NCBI GenBank assembly: GCA_041484525.1
Contig: JBGPHT010000023.1
Location: 1-64,000 of the forward strand
Reading direction: 5' to 3'
Origin: JBGPHT01 sp041484525
GTDB lineage: Bacteria; Acidobacteriota; Terriglobia; Bryobacterales; Bryobacteraceae
Length of the DNA: 64,000 bases
Every line of letters begins with the position of its first letter. Within the stretch, counting starts at the first letter, position 1. The position numbers were made by a program, and so were the translations under genes. Of the stretch, positions 1 to 9,291 are shown piece by piece. The notes under the pieces are model-generated. The model was not told the origin of the DNA. It did no database searches and saw only the letters and a program-made list of their open reading frames with translations.

Positions 1-178
1 GCGCCTTCTCTTCCGGCGCGTTATCGATCGAATCGAAGCTCCGGAACTTCACCTTCGGATTGTGCTTGGCCAGCACTTTGGTGATGGCGGCCGTCAGGGT
101 CGTCTTGCCATGATCGATGTGCCCGATGGTCCCGATGTTTACGTGCGGTTTGCTGCGATCGAACTTTTCCTTTGCCAT
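1..178 (-). CDS. tuf: Elongation factor Tu, N-terminal part (cut by window edge)
   Basis: The first 59 codons of EF-Tu are visible; the rest lies beyond the left edge. The translation starts MAKEKFDRSKPHVNIGTIGH and continues through IDHGKTTLTAAI, the G1/P-loop of this translational GTPase (GHIDHGKT). EF-Tu delivers aminoacyl-tRNA to the ribosome. The ATG at 178 matches the universal EF-Tu start. Two tRNA genes lie just upstream on the same strand, the usual bacterial tRNA-tuf arrangement, so co-transcription from upstream of the tRNAs is likely. Identification is secure. Confidence 0.97.
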   Translation of the reverse strand, partial: MAKEKFDRSKPHVNIGTIGHIDHGKTTLTAAITKVLAKHNPKVKFRSFDSIDNAPEEKA

Positions 179-291
179 GCCAAACCTTCTTGCCTGTCAG
201 GATTGTTAACAGGAATAAACTGAGCCCTAGACCGGGCTTGCAGCGGCGGCCTTCCGCTACTGGCGCTCTGCCCGGTCAGCTACTCAAAATC

Positions 292-367
<76 letters not shown>

Positions 368-387
368 CTGCTAACAGTGTACGAAAC

Positions 388-475
388 TGGTGGACGGGGG
401 AGGATTCGAACCTCCGTAGCTCCAAGGAGCGACAGGTTTACAGCCTGTTGCCATTAACCGCTCGGCCACCCGTCC
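388..475 (-). tRNA. tRNA-Tyr (anticodon GTA)
   Basis: An 88-nt tRNA with a long variable arm. The acceptor stem is GGACGGG paired with CCCGTCC, CCA is encoded, and the anticodon loop TGTAAAC gives GTA. The long variable arm fits a bacterial class II tRNA-Tyr. It is 20 nt upstream of tRNA-Thr on the same strand. The stretch from 476 to 713 holds no gene and probably carries divergent promoters for this tRNA unit and for msrP. Confidence 0.96.
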
Positions 476-713
476 AGGCCATTCACCCGCAATCCTCCCA
501 CCCAAAGCGAGAATCTCATTGCGGGGAAACTACCAGCATACCTGGATCGGCAGGTACCCGCAACTCTCTCGGGTTTGGATTTCGGGGTACACAGCCCCAC
601 CCCCCATCCGGCACCGGCGTCCGCCCCGTATACCCGAATAGGAACCCGGATTGTTAAATGCCGAATCCCCGGAATAATCGGGCCGAGTCCAAGGATATAG
701 AATTAGGCTAGAG

Positions 714-1658
714 ATGCTGATCAAGAAACCTGCGGACATCCGCTACTCAGAGGTTACGCCTCAATCCGTCTACATGGACCGGCGCAAATTCCTCGCCGCG
801 GTCCCGGCGGCGTTCCTGGCCGGGCGTGAGCTATTCTCACCCTCGGCACGCGCCCTCGCGGGCACCAAACTGACCGGAGTCGTCAAGAGCCAGTACACCG
901 TCGACGAAACGATCAACTCCTACAAGGACGTCACGACGTACAACAACTTCTACGAATTCGGCACCGACAAGGCGCAGCCTGCCGAGCTCGCGAAGAACTT
1001 CAAGACCAATCCGTGGACCGTCTCCGTGGAAGGCAATGTCGAAAAGCCGCGCAAGTTCTCGATCGACGAGATCTTGAAACTGGCGCCGCTCGAACAGCGT
1101 ATTTATCGCCACCGCTGCGTGGAAGCGTGGTCCATCGTCGTCCCGTGGATCGGCTACTCGTTGAGCAACATTCTCAAGCAGGTGCAGCCCACGTCGAAGG
1201 CCAGGTTCGTCGCCTTCGAAACCTATTATGACCGCCGCCAGATGCCGACGGCCGATTACGGCGGCCTCCCGTGGCCGTACGTCGAAGGGCTGCGCCTCGA
1301 CGAAGCGATGCACCCCCTGGCGATGCTTACGGTCGGCATGTATGACGAAATTCTGCCGCCGCAGAACGGCGCGCCGGTGCGCTTGAACGTGCCCTGGAAG
1401 TATGGCTTCAAGAGCATCAAGTCGATCGTGAAGATCCGCCTGGTGGGCAGCATGCCTCCGACTACCTGGAACGTGGCCAACCCACAAGAATACGGCTTCT
1501 ACTCGAACGTCAATCCGCAGGTGGATAACCCCCGCTATAGCCAGGCCACCGAGCGCCGCCTGGGTGAGTTCCGCAAGCGCCCCACGCTGATGTTCAACGG
1601 CTACGCAGACCAGGTTGCGCAACTCTACACCGGCATGGACCTGAGAAAATTTTACTGA
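714..1658 (+). CDS. msrP: Protein-methionine-sulfoxide reductase catalytic subunit MsrP
   Basis: A 314-aa molybdopterin enzyme that repairs oxidised methionines of envelope proteins. The N-terminus has a Tat signal (DRRKFLAAVPAAFLAG, residues ~22-37). The molybdenum-ligating Cys is C135 in YRHRCVEAWS, and family blocks YNNFYEFG, PYVEGLRLDEAMHP and GAPVRLNVPWKYGFK are all present. Full length resembles E. coli MsrP (YedY), including the short lead before the twin arginines, which supports the ATG at 714. The next gene, msrQ, overlaps its stop codon by one base, so the two are translationally coupled as MsrPQ. Confidence 0.96.
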   Translation: MLIKKPADIRYSEVTPQSVYMDRRKFLAAVPAAFLAGRELFSPSARALAGTKLTGVVKSQYTVDETINSYKDVTTYNNFYEFGTDKAQPAELAKNFKTNPWTVSVEGNVEKPRKFSIDEILKLAPLEQRIYRHRCVEAWSIVVPWIGYSLSNILKQVQPTSKARFVAFETYYDRRQMPTADYGGLPWPYVEGLRLDEAMHPLAMLTVGMYDEILPPQNGAPVRLNVPWKYGFKSIKSIVKIRLVGSMPPTTWNVANPQEYGFYSNVNPQVDNPRYSQATERRLGEFRKRPTLMFNGYADQVAQLYTGMDLRKFY

Positions 1659-2287
1659 TGCTGCGCCGCCGCTGGACGAAGGCGATCGTGTTCCTGGTGT
1701 GCCTGGTGCCGCTCGGCTGGCTTGGATGGCGCGCGTGGAACGACGATCTCTCCGCCAACCCGATCGAGTTCATCACCCGTTTCACGGGCGATTGGACCAT
1801 CCGGCTCATCGTCGCCACTCTGGCGGTGACGCCGCTGCGCAAACTGCTCGGGCTGCCCGGCCTCATCCGCTTCCGGCGCATGATCGGGCTGTTCGCGTTC
1901 TTCTATGGGTGCCTGCACTTCACCACCTACCTCTGGCTCGACAAGTTCTTCGATCTGCACGAAATACTCAAGGACGTAGCGAAGCGGCCTTTCATCACCG
2001 CCGGATTCACCGCGTTCGTGCTCATGATCCCGCTGGCGGCGACCTCGACGACGGGGTGGATTCGCCGGCTCGGCGGTAAACGCTGGCAACTGCTCCACAG
2101 GCTGATTTACATGAGCGGCATCGCCGGCGTGGTGCACTACTACTGGCTGGTGAAATCCGATATCCGGCTGCCGGCGCTCTACGGTGCGCTGGTGGGGATC
2201 CTGCTGATCTACCGGATTGCCGTGTGGCTCCGATCGTGGCTCGCGCGCCAGCAGACAGACAAGCGGACCGCGCCCGCCGTTTCCTGA
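1658..2287 (+). CDS. msrQ: Haem-binding membrane subunit MsrQ
   Basis: A 209-aa integral membrane protein of the ferric-reductase-like (YedZ/MsrQ) family. It passes electrons from the respiratory chain to MsrP across the inner membrane. About six hydrophobic segments are seen. Likely haem-ligand histidines occur in CLHFTTYLW, LLHRLIYM and VVHYYWLV. The ATG overlaps the TGA of msrP (TGATG), the standard coupled arrangement. Length is typical for the family. Confidence 0.95.
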   Translation: MLRRRWTKAIVFLVCLVPLGWLGWRAWNDDLSANPIEFITRFTGDWTIRLIVATLAVTPLRKLLGLPGLIRFRRMIGLFAFFYGCLHFTTYLWLDKFFDLHEILKDVAKRPFITAGFTAFVLMIPLAATSTTGWIRRLGGKRWQLLHRLIYMSGIAGVVHYYWLVKSDIRLPALYGALVGILLIYRIAVWLRSWLARQQTDKRTAPAVS

Positions 2288-2311
2288 CCGCGGCTGGCCT
2301 ACAATCGGTTC

Positions 2312-3196
2312 ATGTACCGCGTTCTCCCGTTTGCGCTCTGGGCGGCACTGCTGTCGGCGGCTGATGTCCAGATCGACCACGTCACCGTCACCGGCGCCAG
2401 CACCAAGGACCTCCAGGCGCGCCTGGCTGCCGTTGGCCTCAATGCGGTCTACGGCGGCGCCCACACTAACAAGACCACCGAGATGTCGCTGGTCAGTTTC
2501 CCCGACGGTTCGTACCTGGAATTGATGGCTATCCAGCCCGGCGCCGATCCGCACCTCGTGGACCAGCATGAGTGGGCGAAGTTCCTCAAGGGAGACGCCG
2601 GCCCGTGCGCCTGGGCGGTGCGCGAGAAGGATCTGGCCGCCGAGGTGAAACGCCTCGAGGCCGCCGGCATCAAAGTCTCGCCGCCTCAACAGGGAGGACG
2701 CGAGCGGCCCGACGGAGTGCGCCTCGAATGGCAAACCTCGCAACTCGGCGACGAGCCGCGCGGGACGTTCTTCCCGTTCCTGATTCAAGACCGCACACCG
2801 CGCGCGCAGCGGGCCTTCCCGCAAGGCAAGCCGGTCACGCGCGAATACAAGGGCATTTCGAAGGTCGTGATCGCGGTGCGCAATCTCGATGCCGCTATCA
2901 AACGCTACCGCCAGGCGTTCGGTTCGCCCGAGCCCATTCGTCAGGTGGACAAGGATTTCGGCGCGTACATGGCGCTGCTGGGCGAGGTGCCGGTGATCCT
3001 GGCGCAGCCGCTGACGGCCGATGGCTGGCTCGCGGAACGGCTCGACCGGTTCGGCGAATCGCCCTGCGCCTTCGTGCTGGTGGCCGCCCGTCCGGACCGC
3101 ATCCATGGCGCTTCCGAGAGCCGATGGTTCGGCGCGCGCATCGCGTGGGTCGATCAAGAGAAACTCGGCTGGCGGCTGGGCCTGGCGGCACAGTAG
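2312..3196 (+). CDS. Secreted VOC/glyoxalase-like protein
   Basis: A 294-aa protein with a short N-terminal hydrophobic segment (LPFALWAALLSAAD) that looks like a signal peptide. Two vicinal-oxygen-chelate-like halves follow: the first begins QIDHVTVTGAS (~residues 17-150), the second begins YKGISKVVIAVRNLDAAI (~175-285). The first half resembles the glyoxalase-like family (PF13468). VOC domains are metal-dependent lyases, isomerases or dioxygenases, and the substrate cannot be read from sequence. It starts 25 nt after msrQ and may be read through from msrPQ. Confidence 0.75.
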   Translation: MYRVLPFALWAALLSAADVQIDHVTVTGASTKDLQARLAAVGLNAVYGGAHTNKTTEMSLVSFPDGSYLELMAIQPGADPHLVDQHEWAKFLKGDAGPCAWAVREKDLAAEVKRLEAAGIKVSPPQQGGRERPDGVRLEWQTSQLGDEPRGTFFPFLIQDRTPRAQRAFPQGKPVTREYKGISKVVIAVRNLDAAIKRYRQAFGSPEPIRQVDKDFGAYMALLGEVPVILAQPLTADGWLAERLDRFGESPCAFVLVAARPDRIHGASESRWFGARIAWVDQEKLGWRLGLAAQ

Positions 3197-3278
3197 GTGA
3201 GGGCCCGGCAGACCCCGGCGTGTAAAATGTCGTCGTCTTCATCGAGCGTTTTTCCCGCGGCTGTTATATCATTTGTCA

Positions 3279-3659
3279 ATGCGCAAACTGATCCCGCTTT
3301 TGCTGTTCTGCCTGATACCGTTCCTGGCCGTTTCGCAGGACGCCCCGAAGCAGGGCGGCGGAGGAGGCCGCGGTCCGAAGAACCTGAAGGTCTTGAAGCC
3401 GGACACGAATATTCGCAACACCATGATGGGATTCACCGTCGCGCTCGGCGTCAGGTGCGATCACTGCCACATCCAGGGCAATTTCGCCAGTGACGAAAAC
3501 CCGAAGAAGGACATCGGGCGCAACATGATCGTGATGCTGGGCGAAATCAACGCGAAGTTTCCCGACGGGAAGGAGCACGTGAGTTGCTATACGTGCCATC
3601 GCGGCGAAGTGACGCCCAAGATGGCGGCGCCACCGGCCGCACCGCCGCCGGCGCAGTAG
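3279..3659 (+). CDS. Small periplasmic dihaem cytochrome c
   Basis: A 126-aa exported protein with signal peptide (RKLIPLLLFCLIPFLAVSQ) and two CxxCH haem motifs, CDHCH in the middle and CYTCH near the C-terminus. The block GVRCDHCHIQGNF and the spacing between haems resemble the reaction-centre cytochrome c domain found in many Acidobacteriota electron carriers (family knowledge). The tail is Pro/Ala rich. I chose the ATG at 3279; a TTG six bases upstream is in frame but less likely. Its redox partners are unknown. Confidence 0.8.
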   Translation: MRKLIPLLLFCLIPFLAVSQDAPKQGGGGGRGPKNLKVLKPDTNIRNTMMGFTVALGVRCDHCHIQGNFASDENPKKDIGRNMIVMLGEINAKFPDGKEHVSCYTCHRGEVTPKMAAPPAAPPPAQ

Positions 3660-3693
3660 CCCACACCAGGCCGCCGCAAGCGATAATTGAGGC

Positions 3694-4146
3694 ATGAAGA
3701 TTCTGCTCGCCGTGGCAGCGGCAGCCACTCTCCTGCCGGCCGCCGATATCAAGTTGGGCAAGCCGCTCGCCGTCCCGGAAGCGGTGCCGATCGCGACGCT
3801 GCTCGCGCATCCCGACGACTATACCGGCAAAACGGTACAGGTGAAAGGCAAGATCACCGAAGTGTGCCAGGCGATGGGTTGCTGGATGGAACTGGCCAAC
3901 CAGGACGGGCAGAAGATTCGCATCAAGGTGAACGACGGCGAAATCGAATTCCCCAAAGACTCGGCCGGCAGGACCGCCATCGCTGAAGGCAAGTTCACCA
4001 AGATCGTATTGACTCGGGAACAGGCTGCGGCACGCGCCAAAGAGGAAGCCGAGGAAAACGGGCAGCGGTTCGATCCAGCCTCGGTCAAGGGCGGCGCAAC
4101 GATCTACCAGGTGCAGGGATCAGGCGCAACGATCGTTTCCAATTGA
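3694..4146 (+). CDS. Secreted DUF4920-type protein
   Basis: A 150-aa protein with a short N-terminal signal-like segment (KILLAVAAAATLLPAAD). It contains an OB-like domain (DDYTGKTVQVKGKITEVCQA) with conserved CQAMGCWMEL, the pattern of DUF4920. The paired cysteines suggest metal or redox chemistry, but no function is established. Its 3' end overlaps by about 27 nt the end of the converging PEP-CTERM gene. Confidence 0.75.
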   Translation: MKILLAVAAAATLLPAADIKLGKPLAVPEAVPIATLLAHPDDYTGKTVQVKGKITEVCQAMGCWMELANQDGQKIRIKVNDGEIEFPKDSAGRTAIAEGKFTKIVLTREQAAARAKEEAEENGQRFDPASVKGGATIYQVQGSGATIVSN

Positions 4147-5145
4147 ACCACCCAGGACTACGGGAAACACCCACGGAGCTTCTTCGGAGAGGCGCCGCGC
4201 TCCCTGCCATCTGATGCCGATTCTTCCCGATACTAGAATTGCTACGCCTGACAGGCAAAGGAGCCAAGAACCAGGTTCGGGGGCATCGGAAGGGGCTGCC
4301 GCATCCGCGAGCGTGAGGGTCATCGGATCGTACAAGTGCACCGGATCGGTGGATAGCAGGAAGGGGTCGTTGATCGAGGCGATGCCGATGTTGGCGATGC
4401 CCAGGCCGGAAGCGCACGCCTGCATGATGTACTCGAGAGTCAGCGGCGTTCCTGCCGGTACCACTCCCGGGTCGAGGTGGCCTTGAAAAAGGGGAAATGC
4501 AACGTTGGTTGTGCGCAAGAAATTGTTGCGGCCTCCCCCGACATCCGTGATCGTCGGGTTTTCTAGGGGAGTCAGGTTCAGGCTTGGGTCCCCGGTCGCA
4601 TTGGCAGCCCAATTGAAGCTTTGAAAGGAGGCCTCCAGATTGGCCTGCAGATGGAAGCGGGTATCGGAGAGCGTACACGCAACGGCGAAGCACACGCGGA
4701 GGTCAGCCAGCAGGACGATATCCAACGCGATGAACGGGACCTCCGCCGTGCTGGTTACTTCCATCTAGCTTGGCGGCAGGACGAAATCGACCACTGCATC
4801 GTGCACGAAGAGGTTGTCGGCTGCCAGTTGGATGGAGTAGCTGGCCTGGCTGAGGACGGTGCTGAAGTCGGTTCGGCTGAATTGCATTTTGTCGTCGATG
4901 CGGGCATTGGCCGCCATTTCGTGCGATCCGGAGCGCGCCGCGGTACGAGCTTCCGGGGTTGACTGGGTGCCCCACAGCGCGAACACGGAGACGAAGCCGT
5001 CGGTTTTCGCGTCACTCGACTCGGCTACCCGGATGCCCGCAATTTCCACCTGCGAGATCCCGCTCTGCGTGGTCACTATCTGCGCCGCCCGGGAGCAAAC
5101 CGCCGCCAGCAACATCAACTTTGACACCGTTACGCAACGCTTCAT
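4120..5145 (-). pseudogene. PEP-CTERM sorted exported protein interrupted by an in-frame TAG
   Basis: From the ATG at 5145, preceded by a strong AGGAGGA ribosome site, a signal peptide (VSKLMLLAAVCSRAAQ) is followed by a repeat-poor secreted domain. Codon 127 (4765-4767) is TAG, and the same frame continues for another 214 codons from an ATG at 4764. The second half ends with a PEP-CTERM signal: PEPGSWLLCLSGVAIL, a hydrophobic helix and basic residues. PEP-CTERM tails are recognised by exosortase for surface display. Both halves clearly form one protein, so this is a nonsense-mutated gene, or a gene needing readthrough. The tail beyond the basic patch is unusually long and overlaps the converging DUF4920 gene. 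Confidence 0.75.
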
Positions 5146-5317
5146 GAGAATCCTCCTGTCTGTTCGGGCGCAATTGCGGCGCAAATCGGACCATCGCGTG
5201 AGTAACTGGAACGTCTTTTTCAGGACGTTGGCCGAGGGAGGAACCTGGCGGGATCTCGAAGAGGCGGCGTGCGGACGGGAAGCGGTGCGGCTGGGAAGCG
5301 GCGCGGACGGTGAAGCC

Positions 5318-8308
5318 TTACGGCTTGACCACTTCCGCCACGCAAGCCAGTCCGGAGAAATATCCGCGGTCGAACACCGGCGGCGTGGCGACCACCTCAA
5401 TCCACAGATTGGGGGCTTGTCCGTGCAGCGGGATTTCCATCTGCGATCCCTGGCGCCGTTCCGCGGCGTCGAAGAACTGAAACACCGACCACAGCGTGCC
5501 CGGCTTGGCCCAATTGTACTCGGCCCGGTTCCTGGACTTCACACTCAGCCGTATTTCCGGCGTCGCGCTGCCGGGCCACACGAACGGCTTGCCCGCGGCG
5601 GCTAATCGGAAGGTGGCGTTCTGGCCATCCACCGAGAATTTCACCGAATCCATTCCGGCGGTCAAGACCGGGCGCAGCGTGTAGCGAAGCTTGGGCAGGG
5701 AGGCGCCGCCGGCGAAGGCCGCATCGCTAAACGCGGCGGCGCGATTCAGAAAGAGCAGGAAGGCGGGATTGACCGGAAGGCCCGCCGATGCGCTGGCGAT
5801 GAACCGCGGACCCTGGCGCAGGATCAACTTCTGCAGCGACGCTTTGTAGAACTTCCACAGTGTGCCGCTTTCGGGCTGGAAAATCGCCGCGATCTCCTGG
5901 ACACTGGCCTGCGCGCCAGCGCCGGGCGTGAAGGGATACTTGCTCATGACCGGCTTCATCTGCGCGCAAAGCTCGTTGCCCCGGGCATTCCATTCGGCCG
6001 GACCGCCCGCCCGCAACACGCTGCGCGCGCCGGCGATCGGTTCCTCGAACATGCGCGCGATCGTCGCATCCAGGTGGCCTGCGGCGTCAGCATGAAAGGA
6101 TGTCTCGATCTGCTTGGTGGCCTGCAGCGTCTGTTGTGACAACGCCAAAGCTTGCCCGGCGGCAGTATCGCCCGCAGCCGCCCGCTGGCCTACGACCTTC
6201 TCGATCGAAGCGCTCAGCGCAGCCAGCGACTCCCGATAGCGCGCCAGAGCGGTCTGGGCGGCTGCGACCGGCTGAAAAGCGCCGTCTGTCATAGCGGCAT
6301 CGACTGACGTATTCTCCGCCGCCAGAGACAACCATTGCGAAAGCGGTGACGATTCCCCGGCGAGTTGTTCCAGCTTCTGGGCCCCGTCCTTCAAGCTGGC
6401 GAACCGCACCAGCGCGCCGGACTGCAGGTACTGCCGCCAGACGGTGGTGAAATCCGTGCGGTAGCGGCCGGCGAGATCGGCGGCCAGGGTCGAATGACCG
6501 CCGCCCGCCGCGGTGCTGTCTCCGACCACCCAGGACTCTCCGGAAAAGTAGCGCTCGCTGTGCGCGATGGCGTCCATGACGAAGTTCCAACCGGCTTTGG
6601 TAAACGACCCGGGAACTTCGTAGGCATCAGTCAATACCTTCTCCGAGCCGGCGAACTGCCGGTTGAAATTGAGCGCCGTAGTATGTTTCTCCGCGTCCGC
6701 CAGCAGGAACGTGTAGACCCGCTCCACGCCGCCGAACTGGCCGAGGTAGCGGCGAACCTTGTCCACTGCCTCGCGGTCGTTATCCAGCGGGAACGGATCG
6801 TCCTGCCGCAGTTCCTGTGCGTAGAACTCGAATTGCCGGCGCGCTCCTTGGTCACGATCGGCCCCGGCGTTCAAACCGGCGCCCCACCAGCGCATCATCC
6901 CGGGAACCAGAAAGGAGGGATCGCTCTTCGCCGGCTCAGAAGTCGTCATCAGATAGCTTTTCAACGCTTCATATACGGGCCCATAGGGCGGGCCCGGAGT
7001 GGCCGGCAACCCGCGCAGGTACTGCACCTGGTTATTGTGGGCGGGTCCCAGGAAGAACGTGCGGAAGCGGTCGAAGTATAGACGGCGCGCCGAGGGATAC
7101 GGGTCTCCCTGGAGCCACGAACCCAGGCGATAGACTAACGGTGCGCTCTCACGGTGGTAGCGGTCCACGGAGTCCAGATACCCGTGGAGGATGTCGAACT
7201 GCCGTACGGCGTCGGCACTGACCAGACCGTCCGCCCCGATTCCGGCGGCACTGATCGCGTCGGCCGCGGCCCGGAACCGGGAGTCGAGCTGGTGACGCTG
7301 GAACCAGACAAACGCGAAACCGGAGCCGAGCAGGACGACCAATGCCGCCGCAATCCACATGCTGACGCGGAGTCCTCGCCGGCGCGGAGTGGCGGCGGTT
7401 TGGGGCGCAGGCGTGGAGGTGTCGACAGCGGGGGCAGTGGCCGGAGCCGCGGCGGCGCCGCCCGCCTGCGCGGTCACAGCGGGTGGGGCTCCAGACGGGG
7501 TTGTCAGCCCTTCGAGAAACGCGCGGACCGGCGAGAATCCCTGCGGGCGGGCGGCCGGGTCCTTGGCGGTGCACTGGCCTACCAGGTCGCAGATGGCTGG
7601 CGGCGCGCCCGACGCCACCATCGGAGCGAGGTCGAGCGGCTCGTTCAAGATGACGTAGAAGATCCGCTCGACGGTGTCGCCCGCGATGGGTTTCGTCCCC
7701 GTCATCAGCTCGAACAACAGCACTCCGAACGCGTAGACATCCACCTGTTCGGTGAGTTCCTTGCCGGTGACCTGCTCGGGCGCCATATAGTACGGCGTTC
7801 CCAGCACGAACCCCGTCCGCGTCATGCTGAGCCCTTCGGTCTTGGCGATGCCGAAGTCCATCAACTTGGCCACGCCGGCGGAATTGAGGTGCACGTTTTC
7901 CGGCTTGATATCCCGATGGATGACCTTTTGGGAATGTATGTACTGGAGCGCCCGCGCGATTTGCAACGCGATGCGGATCTTGCTCTGGAGGTCGCCCGTG
8001 TTTCCGTTGCGGATGGCGTCGCGCAGGTTCTCGCCGCGCAGGAGTTCCATCACCATGAACGGGCGATGCTGCTCGTCTTCCCCGAAATCGTAGATGCTGA
8101 GGATGTTGTCGTGGGCCAGCTTGCTGGCCATACGCGCTTCAGCCAGAAACCGGGCCTTGGCGTCAGGCTGGGCGCAGGCTGAATCGGTGAGGACCTTCAC
8201 TGCCACGGTGCGGCCGAGAACCGTGTCGGTCGCCCGGAAGACATGCGACATCCCGCCACCGAGGAATTCCTCCAGTTCGTACTTGCCGATACGGGCCGGG
8301 AGTTGCAT
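5318..8308 (-). CDS. Ser/Thr protein kinase fused to IcmF/TssM-like region
   Basis: A 996-aa protein. Residues 10-265 form a complete Hanks-type kinase: glycine loop LGGGMSHVF, K38 in VAVKVL, HRDIKPEN (D133), DFG at 151-153 and APE at 176-178. After an Ala/Pro linker there is one membrane helix (~316-336). The ~650-residue extracytoplasmic part resembles the C-terminal part of T6SS IcmF/TssM: LRGLPATPGPPYGPVYEALKSY and FSVDGQNATFRL...FVWPGSATPEIRLSV near the end match the IcmF helical and C-terminal regions. The TssM N-terminal membrane/GTPase part is replaced by the kinase. No other T6SS gene is in view. The kinase call is firm; the IcmF homology is by eye. Confidence 0.85.
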   Translation of the reverse strand: MQLPARIGKYELEEFLGGGMSHVFRATDTVLGRTVAVKVLTDSACAQPDAKARFLAEARMASKLAHDNILSIYDFGEDEQHRPFMVMELLRGENLRDAIRNGNTGDLQSKIRIALQIARALQYIHSQKVIHRDIKPENVHLNSAGVAKLMDFGIAKTEGLSMTRTGFVLGTPYYMAPEQVTGKELTEQVDVYAFGVLLFELMTGTKPIAGDTVERIFYVILNEPLDLAPMVASGAPPAICDLVGQCTAKDPAARPQGFSPVRAFLEGLTTPSGAPPAVTAQAGGAAAAPATAPAVDTSTPAPQTAATPRRRGLRVSMWIAAALVVLLGSGFAFVWFQRHQLDSRFRAAADAISAAGIGADGLVSADAVRQFDILHGYLDSVDRYHRESAPLVYRLGSWLQGDPYPSARRLYFDRFRTFFLGPAHNNQVQYLRGLPATPGPPYGPVYEALKSYLMTTSEPAKSDPSFLVPGMMRWWGAGLNAGADRDQGARRQFEFYAQELRQDDPFPLDNDREAVDKVRRYLGQFGGVERVYTFLLADAEKHTTALNFNRQFAGSEKVLTDAYEVPGSFTKAGWNFVMDAIAHSERYFSGESWVVGDSTAAGGGHSTLAADLAGRYRTDFTTVWRQYLQSGALVRFASLKDGAQKLEQLAGESSPLSQWLSLAAENTSVDAAMTDGAFQPVAAAQTALARYRESLAALSASIEKVVGQRAAAGDTAAGQALALSQQTLQATKQIETSFHADAAGHLDATIARMFEEPIAGARSVLRAGGPAEWNARGNELCAQMKPVMSKYPFTPGAGAQASVQEIAAIFQPESGTLWKFYKASLQKLILRQGPRFIASASAGLPVNPAFLLFLNRAAAFSDAAFAGGASLPKLRYTLRPVLTAGMDSVKFSVDGQNATFRLAAAGKPFVWPGSATPEIRLSVKSRNRAEYNWAKPGTLWSVFQFFDAAERRQGSQMEIPLHGQAPNLWIEVVATPPVFDRGYFSGLACVAEVVKP

Positions 8309-8327
8309 CTAAACGCACCATTTTAAA

Positions 8328-9140
8328 TCATAGCGCATCGGGTGTGTGGAACAGGAAGCTCGAAATGTTGGCCAGTATCGTCTTTTCGGTGCCGCTCGAA
8401 AACATCCCCGCCTTCCCCAATTCACTCAAATACGTGCGGAAATTCGCCCCCATCGAGAGGCCGGTGCGCCGCGGCTTAAAGGTCAGTTGGTGTGCGGAGA
8501 ATTGGGGTTCATATCCAAAAACACGCAGCCCCAACAGTTCGCGGCACAGTACGCGTGGCACGTTGTAGAGTGGATTCCACAACGAATCGGGGAACCGCTT
8601 GAAGAACGCTCGCCATTTCCCGATGTATCCTGGCAGATCGCCCGCCTTGGGGGCGGATGGCTCAAACCGTGCGCGCAGGTTGGTAACTGCCTCCACGCTA
8701 TCCACGCGGTCGTCGGCCAGATGGAACTCGCGGTATCCGTGCACGCCGCCGATGACGAGCGCGTCGTTGAGCAACGGCGACCACGTCGAATCGCTGAGGA
8801 TCGCGCCCGTGCCGATATTGGGGGGCGGGAGACCTCGCTGGATGGCGCGAAACTTCATGATCTGGAGCATGGCTTTCTCATCCGCCTCCTGCACCCCGGC
8901 GCCGGAAAGCAATCCGAAGTTCCGCAACAGATGCGGATCCATGCGGATCTTGGTGTCGCCGAGCAGGATGAAATTGAACGGGCCCGGCAGCAGACCGCAG
9001 GCGCGTTTGTAAACGCGGTAGGCGGACATGAGCACAGCCAGTTCGTCCTCAAACTTGTGCCATTTGTGCAACTCCTGGTATTTGCCGACGGTCGGGCCTT
9101 CGAGTTCCGAGACGAATTCCTGTAGGGTTGTCCACGGCAT
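8328..9140 (-). CDS. Conserved protein of unknown function
   Basis: A 270-aa soluble-looking protein starting MPWTTLQEFVSELEG, with a GGAG ribosome site 9 nt before the ATG at 9140. I do not recognise the family. Visible features are a helical N-terminal half (KYQELHKWHKFEDELAVLM) and a central block ALVIGGVHGYREFHLA. It has no signal peptide and no membrane helix. The frame is open upstream to 9455, but that part overlaps DUF1287 out of frame and is not convincing. It follows the kinase-IcmF gene in orientation and lies directly upstream of it, with 19 nt between. Confidence 0.6.
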   Translation of the reverse strand: MPWTTLQEFVSELEGPTVGKYQELHKWHKFEDELAVLMSAYRVYKRACGLLPGPFNFILLGDTKIRMDPHLLRNFGLLSGAGVQEADEKAMLQIMKFRAIQRGLPPPNIGTGAILSDSTWSPLLNDALVIGGVHGYREFHLADDRVDSVEAVTNLRARFEPSAPKAGDLPGYIGKWRAFFKRFPDSLWNPLYNVPRVLCRELLGLRVFGYEPQFSAHQLTFKPRRTGLSMGANFRTYLSELGKAGMFSSGTEKTILANISSFLFHTPDAL

Positions 9141-9291
9141 AGGCTGTGCTCCAGAAAAGCGCCCGCGCTGGCTCCGGGGACGTTTTCCGTGATATTGCGT
9201 ACGCTTGGCAGCGTACGGCTTGTACTCGCTTTCTGTCAAGTGGGTACTGTTGGTGAGGCTTTTCGAGGGACTGCGCTGGCGCAAATCTGAC

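Noticed and set aside
1652..3157. Open frame of 501 codons on the minus strand
   Set aside because: Antisense to msrQ and the VOC gene, which have clear family motifs.
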